From Oscillospiraceae bacterium (GTDB lineage: Bacteria; Bacillota; Clostridia; Oscillospirales; Oscillospiraceae), in NCBI GenBank assembly GCA_902787755.1, contig CADAHL010000007.1:62001-126000 (forward strand): a stretch of 64,000 bases of DNA. Reading direction: 5' to 3'. A program made the position numbers and the translations under genes. Numbering within the stretch: position 1 is the stretch's first letter; the number at the start of each line of letters is the position of its first letter. The notes beneath the pieces were generated by a model that saw only the letters and a program-made list of their open reading frames with translations, was not told where the DNA came from and ran no database searches. Positions 7,385-15,761 of this stretch are shown here, piece by piece.

Positions 7385-9088
7385 TCAGGAATCCGCCAGT
7401 CTGACCATGTCGCCGTTCTTCACGGGGGCGCTGCTGGTGGTGATCACATAGTCGCCCCAGCCGAAATCCCCGGTGATGGCGGAGCTGTTGTCGTCGGAGG
7501 CCAAAACCTCCACAGCCACCCGGCGGGCATAGTAGCGGTTGCCCAGGGGGGAGTTTCTGGCTTCGATCTTCAGAACGAAGCTGCCGTTTGTGTCGCTGCG
7601 GATGGCGGAGTTGGGTACGATGTAGTCATAGGTGGCGCTCTTCTGGCCCACGGACAGGGTCAGCTCCGCGCCGGCGTTCACGTCCCCCTCCACGTCGAAG
7701 GTCAGGAGCTTGTTGGTCTGGGGGTTCTTGGGATCCACCCGGATGGTGGTCAGCGTAGCCGTAATGGTCCGGCCCCAGTAGTAGTTGCTGACGGTGGCGG
7801 TATCCCCGGGGCGGAGCCGGGCGGCCTGATCGCTGGTCACAGAGAAGGACAGGGTGTAGCCCTGATCCGGCACCTCGATGGTGCACAGCACGTCGCCCTT
7901 GAGCTTGGTATCCCCGGCGGTGCACTCGATGGACTGGATCGTACCGGAGACCTTGGCGGTGATCTGATTCTCCTCCCCGCCGGTCAGCTCCTCCAGCTTC
8001 TCCTTCGCCTTCTGGATCTGAGCTGCCAGATCCTGCAGATCCAGGCCGGTCAGCGCCGCGGCCTTCTGGTCGGCGGCGATCTTCTCGTCCAGCGCTTCCT
8101 GGAGCGTCTCGTAGGTCTCGTAGGCCGCGTCCAGATCCGCCTGGGCCTTGCGGTAGGCCTCCGAATCGGCGGCGGCGTTCAGGATCTCGTCGATGGTGGC
8201 CTGCAGAGCGTCCACCTTAGCCTGGGCCTCGTCCACCTTGGCCTGGGCCTCATCCAGCTGCTGAGAGTCCACGGCGGCCAGGGCGTCGGCGGCGGCGTCG
8301 GCGGCCTGAGTGGCGTCGCTCAGCTTCTCCCAGGCGGCCAGCACCTCGGGATCGGCCTCGGGGTCGGCTCTCAGCTCGTCCACCTTGGCCTGGGGATCAC
8401 TGATCTCCTCTTCAGTCCAGGGGATCTCTTTCCCGTCCAGCAGCGACGTGAGCTCCACCCGGGCGGTCAGGCGCTCCTCTTCTTTCTGGCTGAGAGCCTG
8501 CTGAGAGCTCTCGATCAGACTGTCGTAGGCGCTCTTGTAGGCGTCCCGGTTGAAGGTCGCCTCCTCCAGCTCCTTCTTTGCCTGATTCAGCTCGGCGGTG
8601 GGCAGTTCCTTGCCGGAGGCCGCGGCGATCCGATCCCGGACCTCCTGGGCAGCGATCACCGCCTCCCAGGCCGCGTCCACCTTTCGCTCGTCGGCGGCAT
8701 AGTTGTAGGTGGGGCCGCCCAGGGCGGAGCGCTGATAGCTCAGCTCCAGCTGCCGCAGATTCTCCTGGGCCTGCTCCAGCTCGCTGGCCTCGCCCTGGCC
8801 CAGGACAAAGAGCACGTCTCCGGCCTGGACCTCCTGGCCCACCCGGACCATGACGGCCCGGATCTCCCGGGTGTCCTCGGCCTTGACCTGATTCACACCG
8901 CTGGCGGTAACCGTGCCGGTGCCGCGCACCCTGGCGGTAATACTGCCGCTGGTCACATTCTGGGTGGCTACCTCGGGCAGGGAGCGGTTCATGATGGTAT
9001 TGGAGAAGAAGGTCAGCACCAGAAGCACGGCCAGGAAAATAATGGCCACATTCTTGACCCATTCTCTGTTTTTCGGTTTGAATTCCAT
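7385..9088 (-). CDS. HlyD/MacA-family membrane-fusion (adaptor) protein
   Basis: A 567-residue adaptor with one N-terminal membrane helix (about 13-31), a half-lipoyl region (VRGTGTVTASG...), a very long alanine- and glutamate-rich coiled-coil hairpin (about residues 95-335), and the second lipoyl/beta-barrel half from about 345 onward (AKVSGTIQSIECTAGD, then VSDQAARL-like barrel segments). In Gram-positives such proteins work with MacB-type ABC exporters. Ribosome site GGAGG lies seven bases before the ATG. The 66-base gap to the upstream sugar permease shows no terminator, so it is likely read through from the strong promoter at 10955. The association of an export-type adaptor with import-type permeases is the odd feature. 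Confidence 0.85.
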   Translation of the reverse strand: MEFKPKNREWVKNVAIIFLAVLLVLTFFSNTIMNRSLPEVATQNVTSGSITARVRGTGTVTASGVNQVKAEDTREIRAVMVRVGQEVQAGDVLFVLGQGEASELEQAQENLRQLELSYQRSALGGPTYNYAADERKVDAAWEAVIAAQEVRDRIAAASGKELPTAELNQAKKELEEATFNRDAYKSAYDSLIESSQQALSQKEEERLTARVELTSLLDGKEIPWTEEEISDPQAKVDELRADPEADPEVLAAWEKLSDATQAADAAADALAAVDSQQLDEAQAKVDEAQAKVDALQATIDEILNAAADSEAYRKAQADLDAAYETYETLQEALDEKIAADQKAAALTGLDLQDLAAQIQKAKEKLEELTGGEENQITAKVSGTIQSIECTAGDTKLKGDVLCTIEVPDQGYTLSFSVTSDQAARLRPGDTATVSNYYWGRTITATLTTIRVDPKNPQTNKLLTFDVEGDVNAGAELTLSVGQKSATYDYIVPNSAIRSDTNGSFVLKIEARNSPLGNRYYARRVAVEVLASDDNSSAITGDFGWGDYVITTSSAPVKNGDMVRLADS

Positions 9089-9154
9089 AGAAAACCTCCG
9101 TAATGGGAAGTGAATCGTTTCCGCGTTCCGCGCGCTCTGAGCTCTGCGCGCCGC

Positions 9155-10030
9155 CTATCCTTTCACGCTGCCGGAGTTGGCGATGCCTTCCACCAGATAT
9201 TCCTCGCCGTGGAGGAACAGCAGCAGAGAGGGGATCATGTAGACCGTGGCCATGGCGAAGGCCAGGCCGATCTCCCCGGCGTTGATGCTGGACAGGAATA
9301 CGCTCAGGGGCTGCCGGTCCGTATCCTGCAGCAGGATCAGGGGCTGCTCCACCATGTTCCAGTAGTCGATGAAGACCAGGATGGCGATGGAGTACAGGGC
9401 GCTTCTGCACTGGGGCAGGCAGATCCGGGTGAAGATCTGCCACTCCCCCGCCCCGTCCATCTTGGCCGATTCGATCAGCGAATAGGGGATCCGCCGCATG
9501 AACTTGGTCAGCAGGAAGACCGAGAAGGGGGCGAAAATGCCCGGCAGGATGATGGACCAGCGGGTGTTCAGCAGGCCCAGCCACTGGCTGACCAGATAGT
9601 TGGGCACCAGGGTCACCTGGTAGGGCATGAGCATCAGGATCACGTAAAAGAAGAAGATGCCCGAGCGGATCTTCCCCCGCCAGCGGGTGAAGCTGTAGGC
9701 CGCCACCGAGGCCACCGCCACCTGGAAGATGACGATGGGCACCACCAGGATGATGCTGTTCCAGAGCTTAATGAGGTACTCCGGGGATTTGATCAGCCCC
9801 GTGATGTACTGGGAAAAGCTCACCCGGTCCGGGATGAACTTCAGATTCACCGTCTCGGACACATAGCCGCCGGAGGTGGTGTTGAAAATCATGCCGTAGT
9901 TGGACTTGATCTCCGATTCGGCCATAAAGGAGTTGGTGATGGTCAGCACCGTGGGCAGCAGAAAGGCCACCGCGAAGATCCCGCAGAGCAGAAACATCAC
10001 GCCCCGGGAGAAATAGCGTTTCTTTCTCAT
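9155..10030 (-). CDS. Carbohydrate ABC transporter permease (MalG/AraQ type)
   Basis: Membrane subunit of a CUT1-type importer, 291 residues, about six membrane helices. The cytoplasmic EAA loop is recognisable as ESAKMDGAGEWQIFTRICLP, the contact to an ATPase subunit. A large extracytoplasmic segment after the first helix (residues about 30-85) is normal for MalG-like subunits. Its ATG overlaps the upstream permease stop by four bases and has GGAGGG directly upstream, indicating translational coupling. Works with the neighbouring permease and the solute-binding lipoprotein; the ATPase must be supplied from elsewhere, as with shared MsmK-like ATPases in Firmicutes. Confidence 0.9.
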   Translation of the reverse strand: MRKKRYFSRGVMFLLCGIFAVAFLLPTVLTITNSFMAESEIKSNYGMIFNTTSGGYVSETVNLKFIPDRVSFSQYITGLIKSPEYLIKLWNSIILVVPIVIFQVAVASVAAYSFTRWRGKIRSGIFFFYVILMLMPYQVTLVPNYLVSQWLGLLNTRWSIILPGIFAPFSVFLLTKFMRRIPYSLIESAKMDGAGEWQIFTRICLPQCRSALYSIAILVFIDYWNMVEQPLILLQDTDRQPLSVFLSSINAGEIGLAFAMATVYMIPSLLLFLHGEEYLVEGIANSGSVKG

Positions 10031-10926
10031 CCCTCCACATCCTTTCCGAACCAGTCCTCCGCCAGAAACAGCAGGGCGATGATGACCACCATGACCAGGG
10101 CCATGATCACCGCAGCGGCGGACAGCTTCTGATAATCCAGGGAGCGGAAGGTGTTGTTCATAAAGTGCTGGAGCATGTAGAGCGTCTCATAGGGGTAATC
10201 CCCGGTGAGCAGATAGACCTCCCGGAAGACCTTGAAGGAGTTGATGAGGGAGAGGATGGTGACGAACAGCACCGTGGGCGAGAGATAGCGCAGCTTGATG
10301 GAGAAGAACTTGTAGGCCTCGCTGGCCCCCTCCACGTCGGCCACCTCCAGCAGTTCCCTGGGGATGTTGGCCAGGCCCGCCATGAACAGGATCATGTTGT
10401 AGCCCAGGTTCTTCCACAAAAACAGCAGCAGCACCACGATCATGGCGTAATCGGACTGGAACCAGTCGATCTTGTCCGCGCCGAAGGCCAGAAGAAACTC
10501 GTTGACGGTGCCGTTGTAGTTGAACAGCACCTGCCAGATCAGCACCACCGAGGCCACCGGGACCATCATAGGGCTGAGGAAGAAGGTGCGGAACTGGCTT
10601 TTCAGCGGGATCCGCGCCTCCAGCATCAGGGCCAGCACAATGGCCAGCACCACCGCCAGAGGCACCGCCATCAGCGAGAAGGTCAGGGTATTCTTCGAGG
10701 CGGTGAGAAAGGCGGAGTTGTGGAAGAGCTTGATGAAATTGTCCAGAAATACGAAGTTCTGGGAGCCTACCCCGTCGATGAGGGAGTAATACACCACCAC
10801 GCCGAAGGGCAGGATGAAAAACACGCCCACGCCCAGCAGACTGGGGGCGAGGAAGCACAGGCTCCGGAGAAAATCCGCCCGGCGCTCCCGGCGCTTTTGT
10901 TTAAGAGCATCCATATCGGTATCCAT
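10027..10926 (-). CDS. Sugar ABC transporter permease (MalF/LplB type)
   Basis: Partner permease, 299 residues with six membrane helices after a basic cytoplasmic start (KQKRRERR). The EAA loop reads EGASEAYKFFSIKLRYLSP, in the usual place before the last two helices. Gene order lipoprotein, MalF-like, MalG-like is standard for CUT1 importers. It has its own strong promoter (10955-10983) rather than depending on the binding-protein transcript, which is terminated at 11011-11037. Two in-frame ATGs (10926 and 10914) are possible; the first has the better upstream purine stretch. Confidence 0.9.
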   Translation of the reverse strand: MDTDMDALKQKRRERRADFLRSLCFLAPSLLGVGVFFILPFGVVVYYSLIDGVGSQNFVFLDNFIKLFHNSAFLTASKNTLTFSLMAVPLAVVLAIVLALMLEARIPLKSQFRTFFLSPMMVPVASVVLIWQVLFNYNGTVNEFLLAFGADKIDWFQSDYAMIVVLLLFLWKNLGYNMILFMAGLANIPRELLEVADVEGASEAYKFFSIKLRYLSPTVLFVTILSLINSFKVFREVYLLTGDYPYETLYMLQHFMNNTFRSLDYQKLSAAAVIMALVMVVIIALLFLAEDWFGKDVEG

Positions 10927-10954
10927 TCTTCTATTGTTGTTCCGTTACAGGGGC

Positions 10955-10983
10955 ATTATACTCCCCCGGCGACCGCCTTTCAA
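10955..10983 (-). promoter_or_regulatory. SigmaA promoter of the permease-HlyD-MacB unit
   Basis: On the minus strand TTGAAA (10983-10978) and TATAAT (10960-10955) are spaced 17 bp, 29 bases upstream of the permease ATG. It makes the permease unit independent of the binding-protein transcript. Confidence 0.75.
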
Positions 10984-11010
10984 GAAGGCTTATGGATTCT
11001 TAAGAATCAT

Positions 11011-11037
11011 ATAAAAAGGAGTGAGCAAGCTCACTCC
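11011..11037 (-). terminator. Terminator after the solute-binding lipoprotein gene
   Basis: Perfect nine-base stem GGAGTGAGC (11018-11026) / GCTCACTCC (11029-11037) with a two-base tip; on the minus strand it is followed by TTTTTAT, a canonical U-tract. Confidence 0.8.
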
Positions 11038-11046
11038 CTTTTCGTA

Positions 11047-13452
11047 TCAGCGCTGTTCGTTGACGTAGATGCTGGCCCGGCTCTGGATCAGGCGGGCTAC
11101 CTCCTCGGCGCTCTTCTGACCGGCGAAGAAGGCCGCGGCCTGCTCGTTGACGATATCGAAAATGGCGGAGTTCTGTTCCATCACAGAATCCACGGAGTCG
11201 ATGACCGTCCGCAGCTGGTCGGCCTGCTCCTGGGTCATGGCGTAGATCTCGTGGACCTCGCCGTCCTCGGTGCTCCAGCCGCCCCGGCTTATCTCGATCT
11301 TGTTGCCATCCTCGTCCAGACGAATGTTGCCGTTCTCGTCCTTCTCATACTCGGGCGTCATGGCTTTCTCCAGCTTCTCGTTGTAGGCGTTGATGTTGAT
11401 GGGCAGGCCCCAGGTGCTCTTCTGGTAGTCCTCGGTCATGATCTCCCGCAGGAAGCTCCAGGCGGCTTCCTTGTTCTTGCAGCTGGAGCTCATGGCCAGG
11501 CCGCTGGACAGGGTCAGCACATGGCCCACGCCGTGGGTGGTGGGATAGCCGATGTAGGTGATGGGGCCGTTGAAGTACATCTCGCTGTACTGCAGGTCGG
11601 TGAAATCATAGATACCGATCTGGGCCAGCATCTGCCGGCCGGAGGCGATGCGGTTCTGGGTGTTGTCCTCCTCGGAGTACTCGTAGTGCTCCCAGTCATA
11701 GCTCTCCCGGAACTGAGCCACAAAATTCAGCAGCTCCACAAATTCCGGGCTGTCAAAGTGGCATTCGCCGGTGCTCCAGTCCACGTACTCGTCCATGTCC
11801 AGGTACAGCAGGGTGGAGAGGATATCGCTGCGGGTCACATACTGCTCCAGGGGGTCGCAGCCCTCGGGCATGCTGGCCAGTGCCTGGGCAAACTGCTGAT
11901 AGTTCCAGCCCGGGGTGTCGCCCACCACGGAGCTTGCGCCGATCAGGGTGGAGATCTGGAAGCCGGAGGACACCTGGCAGAGCTTGCCGTTGACCTCCAT
12001 AGCCTTCAGGATGCTGGGGAAGAAGTCGTCCCGATTCAGTTCCGGGTCCGCGTCCAGATAGGGGTACAGGTCCTCCAGCAGGCCCTTGGCGGCCAGCTGG
12101 CTGTAGGGCATCTCATTGAGAGACAGGATGTCGGGCATGTTGCCGGCCATGATCTCGGTCAGCAGCTTGGTGCGCCCGGCGTCGTAGTCCTCATTCTCAT
12201 AGTCGTTGAACTCGGAATAGTCGATCAGCTGGATGCGCACGCTGTCGCTGTGGCGGTTGAAGTCGATGATCTTGTCCCGCATCTCGTAGGCGTCCAGCAC
12301 CGCCATGGTAATGGTCTCCTTCTGGGGCAGGGTGTCGGCCGGCACCTTGGTCAGGCGCACCAGCTCCGAGCTGGAGCTGGTCTCGGTCCAGGTGTTGTAC
12401 ACGCCCACGATGCTGCCGTCGTCGTTCACGTGCAGGCCGGTGATCCGGTCGCCGTTCAGGTCGCAGTCCAGCCAGCCCAGGATCTTCTCGGTCTGCTCAG
12501 TGTCGATCTTGTAGCCCATCAGGCTGCTGCCGTTGGTGTAGAACAGGTCGTACTCACTGTTGCCGGGGATCAGGTTATAGGCCTCGGTGGGCAGGCTGAT
12601 CTCCTTGCCCAGGCTGCGGGTGGCGGGATCCACCGGGCTCAGGACCATGCCCCGGTCGCCCCAGTAGGCCGCGCAGAGCCGGCCGTCGGGCAGAACGATC
12701 AGGTTGTCCACCCAGGTGTCCAGCTCGATCTGATAGGCCAGGCTGCCGTCGGGAGCGAAGGCAAAGAGTCCTCCGTCGGAGGTGAAGACCATGTTGCCCT
12801 CCCCGTCCATCCGGGCATTGTAGGCCTCCAGATAGCCCTCGGGATTGTCATAGTCCACTTTCACGCAGGAGATCTCCGCGCCGGTGTCATCCAGAGTGCG
12901 GATGTAGTACTCGTTGCTGTTTTTATAATACTCCCAGCCCTGGTCGGAGTTCATCAGGTTCTCCGGGCCGTCATACCAGTTGGCATAGACGTTCTCCAGG
13001 GCGATGAGCTGTCCGTTCTCCCCCGGGAAAATGTTGCTCAGGCTGCTGCCGGAATAGAACTCCTTGTAGTCGCCGGGGTTCTCCAGAGCGGGCATGGGCT
13101 CGTAGGCCTCCAGCTTGCGCATCTTTCCGTCGAAGCCCACAAAGTACAGGCTGTTGCCCCAGACGTCGTACTGGCCCTCGTACTCCGGGGTCACGCCCTC
13201 GGGGATATTCTCGCCGATCTTGCTGTACATGGTGCCATAGAAGCCGTCGTCGGTATAGAAGCTGGGGCTGACGGTATCCTGGTCTTCCGTCTGCTTCAGG
13301 TTGGTATACTGCGCGGTATATACCATCTTGGTGCTCAGGTCCTCCTGTTCGCCGGTTTGCTGTTCGGGCTTGTTATCGCCGCAGGCGCACAGGCTCAGAG
13401 CCATGGCCAGCACCAGCATCAGGCAAAGCAGGGCACGGATCGTTTTCTTCAT
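11047..13452 (-). CDS. Solute-binding lipoprotein with an N-terminal propeller-like region
   Basis: An 801-residue surface lipoprotein, about twice the usual length of an ABC solute-binding protein. ATG 13452 is chosen because AGGAGG stands just upstream; the signal peptide ends at a lipobox with Cys24 (LCAC). Residues about 30-385 consist of repeating short strands with Gly-Asp turns (GQYDVWGNSLYFVG, SDQGWEYY, DGEGNMVFTSDGGLFAF, PDGRLCAAYWGD), as in a beta-propeller. Residues about 390-801 are a family-1-type extracellular binding domain: MAVLDAY, then TKLLTEIMAGNMPDILSL, GLLEDLYPYLD, and TLSSGLAMSSSCKNKEAAWSFL. The genes for two matching permeases lie downstream. The fusion may let one protein both sense and bind a polymer or peptide; ligand unknown. 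Confidence 0.85.
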   Translation of the reverse strand: MKKTIRALLCLMLVLAMALSLCACGDNKPEQQTGEQEDLSTKMVYTAQYTNLKQTEDQDTVSPSFYTDDGFYGTMYSKIGENIPEGVTPEYEGQYDVWGNSLYFVGFDGKMRKLEAYEPMPALENPGDYKEFYSGSSLSNIFPGENGQLIALENVYANWYDGPENLMNSDQGWEYYKNSNEYYIRTLDDTGAEISCVKVDYDNPEGYLEAYNARMDGEGNMVFTSDGGLFAFAPDGSLAYQIELDTWVDNLIVLPDGRLCAAYWGDRGMVLSPVDPATRSLGKEISLPTEAYNLIPGNSEYDLFYTNGSSLMGYKIDTEQTEKILGWLDCDLNGDRITGLHVNDDGSIVGVYNTWTETSSSSELVRLTKVPADTLPQKETITMAVLDAYEMRDKIIDFNRHSDSVRIQLIDYSEFNDYENEDYDAGRTKLLTEIMAGNMPDILSLNEMPYSQLAAKGLLEDLYPYLDADPELNRDDFFPSILKAMEVNGKLCQVSSGFQISTLIGASSVVGDTPGWNYQQFAQALASMPEGCDPLEQYVTRSDILSTLLYLDMDEYVDWSTGECHFDSPEFVELLNFVAQFRESYDWEHYEYSEEDNTQNRIASGRQMLAQIGIYDFTDLQYSEMYFNGPITYIGYPTTHGVGHVLTLSSGLAMSSSCKNKEAAWSFLREIMTEDYQKSTWGLPININAYNEKLEKAMTPEYEKDENGNIRLDEDGNKIEISRGGWSTEDGEVHEIYAMTQEQADQLRTVIDSVDSVMEQNSAIFDIVNEQAAAFFAGQKSAEEVARLIQSRASIYVNEQR

Positions 13453-13518
13453 TCTTTTCCTCCTGTCAGACCGGGGCGGCCGCATAAGCCCGCCGCCCGA
13501 CTTTGAATCTACGGCCGC

Positions 13519-13547
13519 ATTGTACCACAGCCCGTTCCTCTTGTCTC
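13519..13547 (-). promoter_or_regulatory. Promoter of the solute-binding lipoprotein gene
   Basis: On the minus strand GAGACA (13547-13542), 17 bp, TACAAT (13524-13519), with an extended TGG before the -10 box. Weak -35, good -10. Confidence 0.5.
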
Positions 13548-13581
13548 TTAAGAATTATTAAAAAACGCGAAATCCTTTGTG

Positions 13582-13604
13582 TTGAGCAAAAAATATGGTA
13601 CAAT
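13582..13604 (+). promoter_or_regulatory. Extended -10 promoter of the two-component system
   Basis: TATGGTACAAT ends at 13604 (TACAAT 13599-13604 preceded by TGG). No convincing -35 box at 17 bp (TTTGTG at 13576), so it would depend on the extended -10. It lies 30 bases upstream of the response-regulator start, divergent from the lipoprotein promoter. Confidence 0.45.
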
Positions 13605-13633
13605 ATGCCCGAAATCACAGAGGAGGTGCCGCT

Positions 13634-14323
13634 ATGTCCGCACAATCCCGCATTCTGATCGTGGACGACGATCCCGATATCCGCAAGGTGCTTCGGCTGC
13701 TGCTGAAGGAGAACTACATCGTGGCCGAGGCCGCCGACGGGACGGCCGCCATTTCCTATATGAAAGAGAACCCGGACACCGATCTGGTGATCCTGGACGT
13801 GATGATGCCCGGCCTGGACGGAATCGAGACCTGCGCCAAGCTCCGGGAATTCTCCACCGCGCCGGTGCTGTTTCTCACCGCCAAGTCCGCCGAGCGGGAC
13901 CGGGTCAGCGCCTACGAGAGCGGGGGCGACGATTTTCTGTCCAAGCCCTTCTCCCAGGCGGAGCTGCTGGCCAAGGTCTCTTCCCTGCTGCGGCGCTATA
14001 AGGAATACCGGGGCAAGCCCGCCACGGTCCTGTCCATCGACAACCTGGAGGTGGATTTCGCCTCCCGCACCGTCAAGTCCAACGGAAAGAGCGTAGTGCT
14101 GACCGATACGGAGTACGCCATTCTGGAGTACCTGCTGCAGAACCGGGGCAAGATCGTCACCGCCGCCGAGCTCTACGAGGCCGTCTGGGGCGCCAAGTTC
14201 CTGGCCGGGTCCAACAACACCGTGATGGTCCACGTGCTGAACGTGCGCCGGAAGATCGAGGAAAATCCCTCCAGCCCGAAGATCCTGCGCACCGTCTGGG
14301 GAAGGGGTTATCAGATTGATTAA
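13634..14323 (+). CDS. OmpR/PhoB-family response regulator
   Basis: A 229-residue DNA-binding response regulator. Receiver domain (about 5-115): acidic pair DDD near residue 11, phosphoacceptor Asp in VILDVMMPGLDG (about 55), Thr in LFLTAKS and Lys in SKPF. The winged-helix output domain (about 135-229) ends with VHVLNVRRKIEENPSSPKILRTVWGRGYQI, the standard recognition helix and wing. ATG 13634 has AGGAGG upstream. It overlaps the histidine-kinase start by eight bases, so the pair is coupled. Position divergent from the sugar-type transporter suggests, without proof, that it controls that locus. Confidence 0.92.
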   Translation: MSAQSRILIVDDDPDIRKVLRLLLKENYIVAEAADGTAAISYMKENPDTDLVILDVMMPGLDGIETCAKLREFSTAPVLFLTAKSAERDRVSAYESGGDDFLSKPFSQAELLAKVSSLLRRYKEYRGKPATVLSIDNLEVDFASRTVKSNGKSVVLTDTEYAILEYLLQNRGKIVTAAELYEAVWGAKFLAGSNNTVMVHVLNVRRKIEENPSSPKILRTVWGRGYQID

Positions 14324-15653
14324 GCTGTTTCGCCGGCTCCGCCTGCCCCTGACCCTGGACGCGAAGATGATGTACATGCTTCTGCTGTCCTTCCTGGGCG
14401 CGCTGGCGGTGTACTTCTCGGTCTACGGCCTGGCCACTCTGGCTCTGAACAAGATCTACATGAGTCCCGCCTCGGTGGCGGCCCGGCAGGCGGAGATCTA
14501 CGCCGACTTCAACGCCTTCGTCTCCGCCAACAAGATCAGCGGTCAGGACGAGGCGGCCGTGGCCCGCTGGAGCGGGAACAACCCGTATGTGACCATCCTC
14601 ATCTACAAGGACGAGGATCTGAACCTGCGGGTCTTCAACGGCCGGGCCCAGAATCCCGCCGCCATGCAGCCCTCCGAACGGCTCCGCTATTCCGGCCAGT
14701 ACGGCAAGCTCTACCCCATGCGCTTTGCCGACGGCGTGTACGCCATCTCCATCGGCGACAGCAGCCAGGTCCGGGAGGACAACGTGAACCGGGTCATCGC
14801 CCTGGTGCTGGGGAGCGTGGCCTTCGTGGCCATCATGCTCTGGTACGTGCGGCGGCTCACCCGGCGGATCATCCGCCTGTCCCGGGAGGCCGACGCCATC
14901 GGGGACGGGGATCTGGAAGCGCCCATCACCCTGGGCGGCGAGGACGAGGTCAGCATGCTGGCCACCGAAATGGACGCCATGCGCCATTCGGTCATCGACC
15001 GGATGAGCGGCGAGCGCCGGGCCTGGGAGGCCAATTCCGAGCTTATCACCGCCATCTCCCACGACATCCGCACCCCCATGACCGCGCTGATCGGCTATCT
15101 GGGCCTGATGAACGACGAGGGTCTGTCCCAGGAGGAGCGGGCCTCCTTCTCCGCCTCAGCCTATGACAAGGCCATGGAGCTGAAGGATCTGACCGATGAG
15201 CTGTTCAAGTACTTTCTGGTTTTCGGCAAGGCCCAGCTGGATTTGAACCTGGAGGAGCTGGATGGCCGGATGCTGCTGGAGCAGATGCTGGCGGAGGCCC
15301 AGTTCGAGCTGACGGATTTCGGCTTCACGGTCCAGAACATCCCCTTCGAGGGCGAGTGCCGGGTGAAGGTGGATCCCCTCTATCTCAAACGGGTGCTGGA
15401 CAATCTGGTGTCCAACGCCAAAAAATACGCCGACCGGGAGCAGCCCATCGTCTTTCTGTCGGAGCTGAAGAACGGAGAGCTTTCGGTCTGCGTATCCAAC
15501 CGGGTGGCCCGGTCCATGGACAAGGTGGAGAGCACCAAGATCGGGCTCCGGACCTGCGAGAAGATCATGGCCGCCATGTCCGGCCGCTTTGAGATCCAGC
15601 GGGACGCCGAGCATTTCGCCGCCACCTTTGTGCTACCGACTGTGGGACAGTGA
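14316..15653 (+). CDS. Sensor histidine kinase
   Basis: Partner kinase, 445 residues, starting at TTG 14316 inside the regulator's last codons; an ATG at 14367 would cut into the first membrane helix and is less likely. Membrane helices at about 24-45 and 155-175 bracket a short extracellular sensor of roughly 110 residues. A HAMP segment follows, then the H-box ISHDIRTPMTALIGYL (phosphorylatable His) and an ATPase domain with N-box DNLVSNAKKYAD. The G1 box (DxGxG) is absent: after LSVCVSNRVA the chain runs directly to STKIGLRTCEKIM. This shortened ATP lid is seen in other clostridial kinases, so activity is expected but not certain. Its stop codon lies within a repeat element. Confidence 0.88.
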   Translation: MIKLFRRLRLPLTLDAKMMYMLLLSFLGALAVYFSVYGLATLALNKIYMSPASVAARQAEIYADFNAFVSANKISGQDEAAVARWSGNNPYVTILIYKDEDLNLRVFNGRAQNPAAMQPSERLRYSGQYGKLYPMRFADGVYAISIGDSSQVREDNVNRVIALVLGSVAFVAIMLWYVRRLTRRIIRLSREADAIGDGDLEAPITLGGEDEVSMLATEMDAMRHSVIDRMSGERRAWEANSELITAISHDIRTPMTALIGYLGLMNDEGLSQEERASFSASAYDKAMELKDLTDELFKYFLVFGKAQLDLNLEELDGRMLLEQMLAEAQFELTDFGFTVQNIPFEGECRVKVDPLYLKRVLDNLVSNAKKYADREQPIVFLSELKNGELSVCVSNRVARSMDKVESTKIGLRTCEKIMAAMSGRFEIQRDAEHFAATFVLPTVGQ

Positions 15654-15758
15654 ATAGAGAATAGTGAATAGTTGTGGTGTCGCTTTGCGACGGATTGAAA
15701 TCCATCACGCCGCAGGCGTGATACCTTAACTATTCACTATTCATTATTCGTTATTCAC
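15650..15758. repeat. 109-bp element of nested palindromes with terminal inverted repeats
   Basis: Terminal arms GTGAATAGAGAATAGTGAA... (15650-15672) and the inverse ...TTCACTATTCATTATTCGTTATTCAC (15728-15758) are built from short GAATA units. Between them stand three perfect small hairpins: GTCGC-TTT-GCGAC (15679-15691), GGATT-GA-AATCC (15692-15703) and ATCACGCC-GCA-GGCGTGAT (15704-15722). The element fills the whole gap between convergent genes and supplies the kinase stop codon. It resembles a miniature inverted-repeat element or a REP-like terminator; no target-site duplication was identified. Confidence 0.65.
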
Positions 15759-15761
15759 TTT

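Noticed and set aside
10165..13506. Plus-strand open frame of 1113 codons
   Set aside because: Antisense to the permease and binding-lipoprotein genes, His/Gln/Val-rich, no ribosome site or motif.
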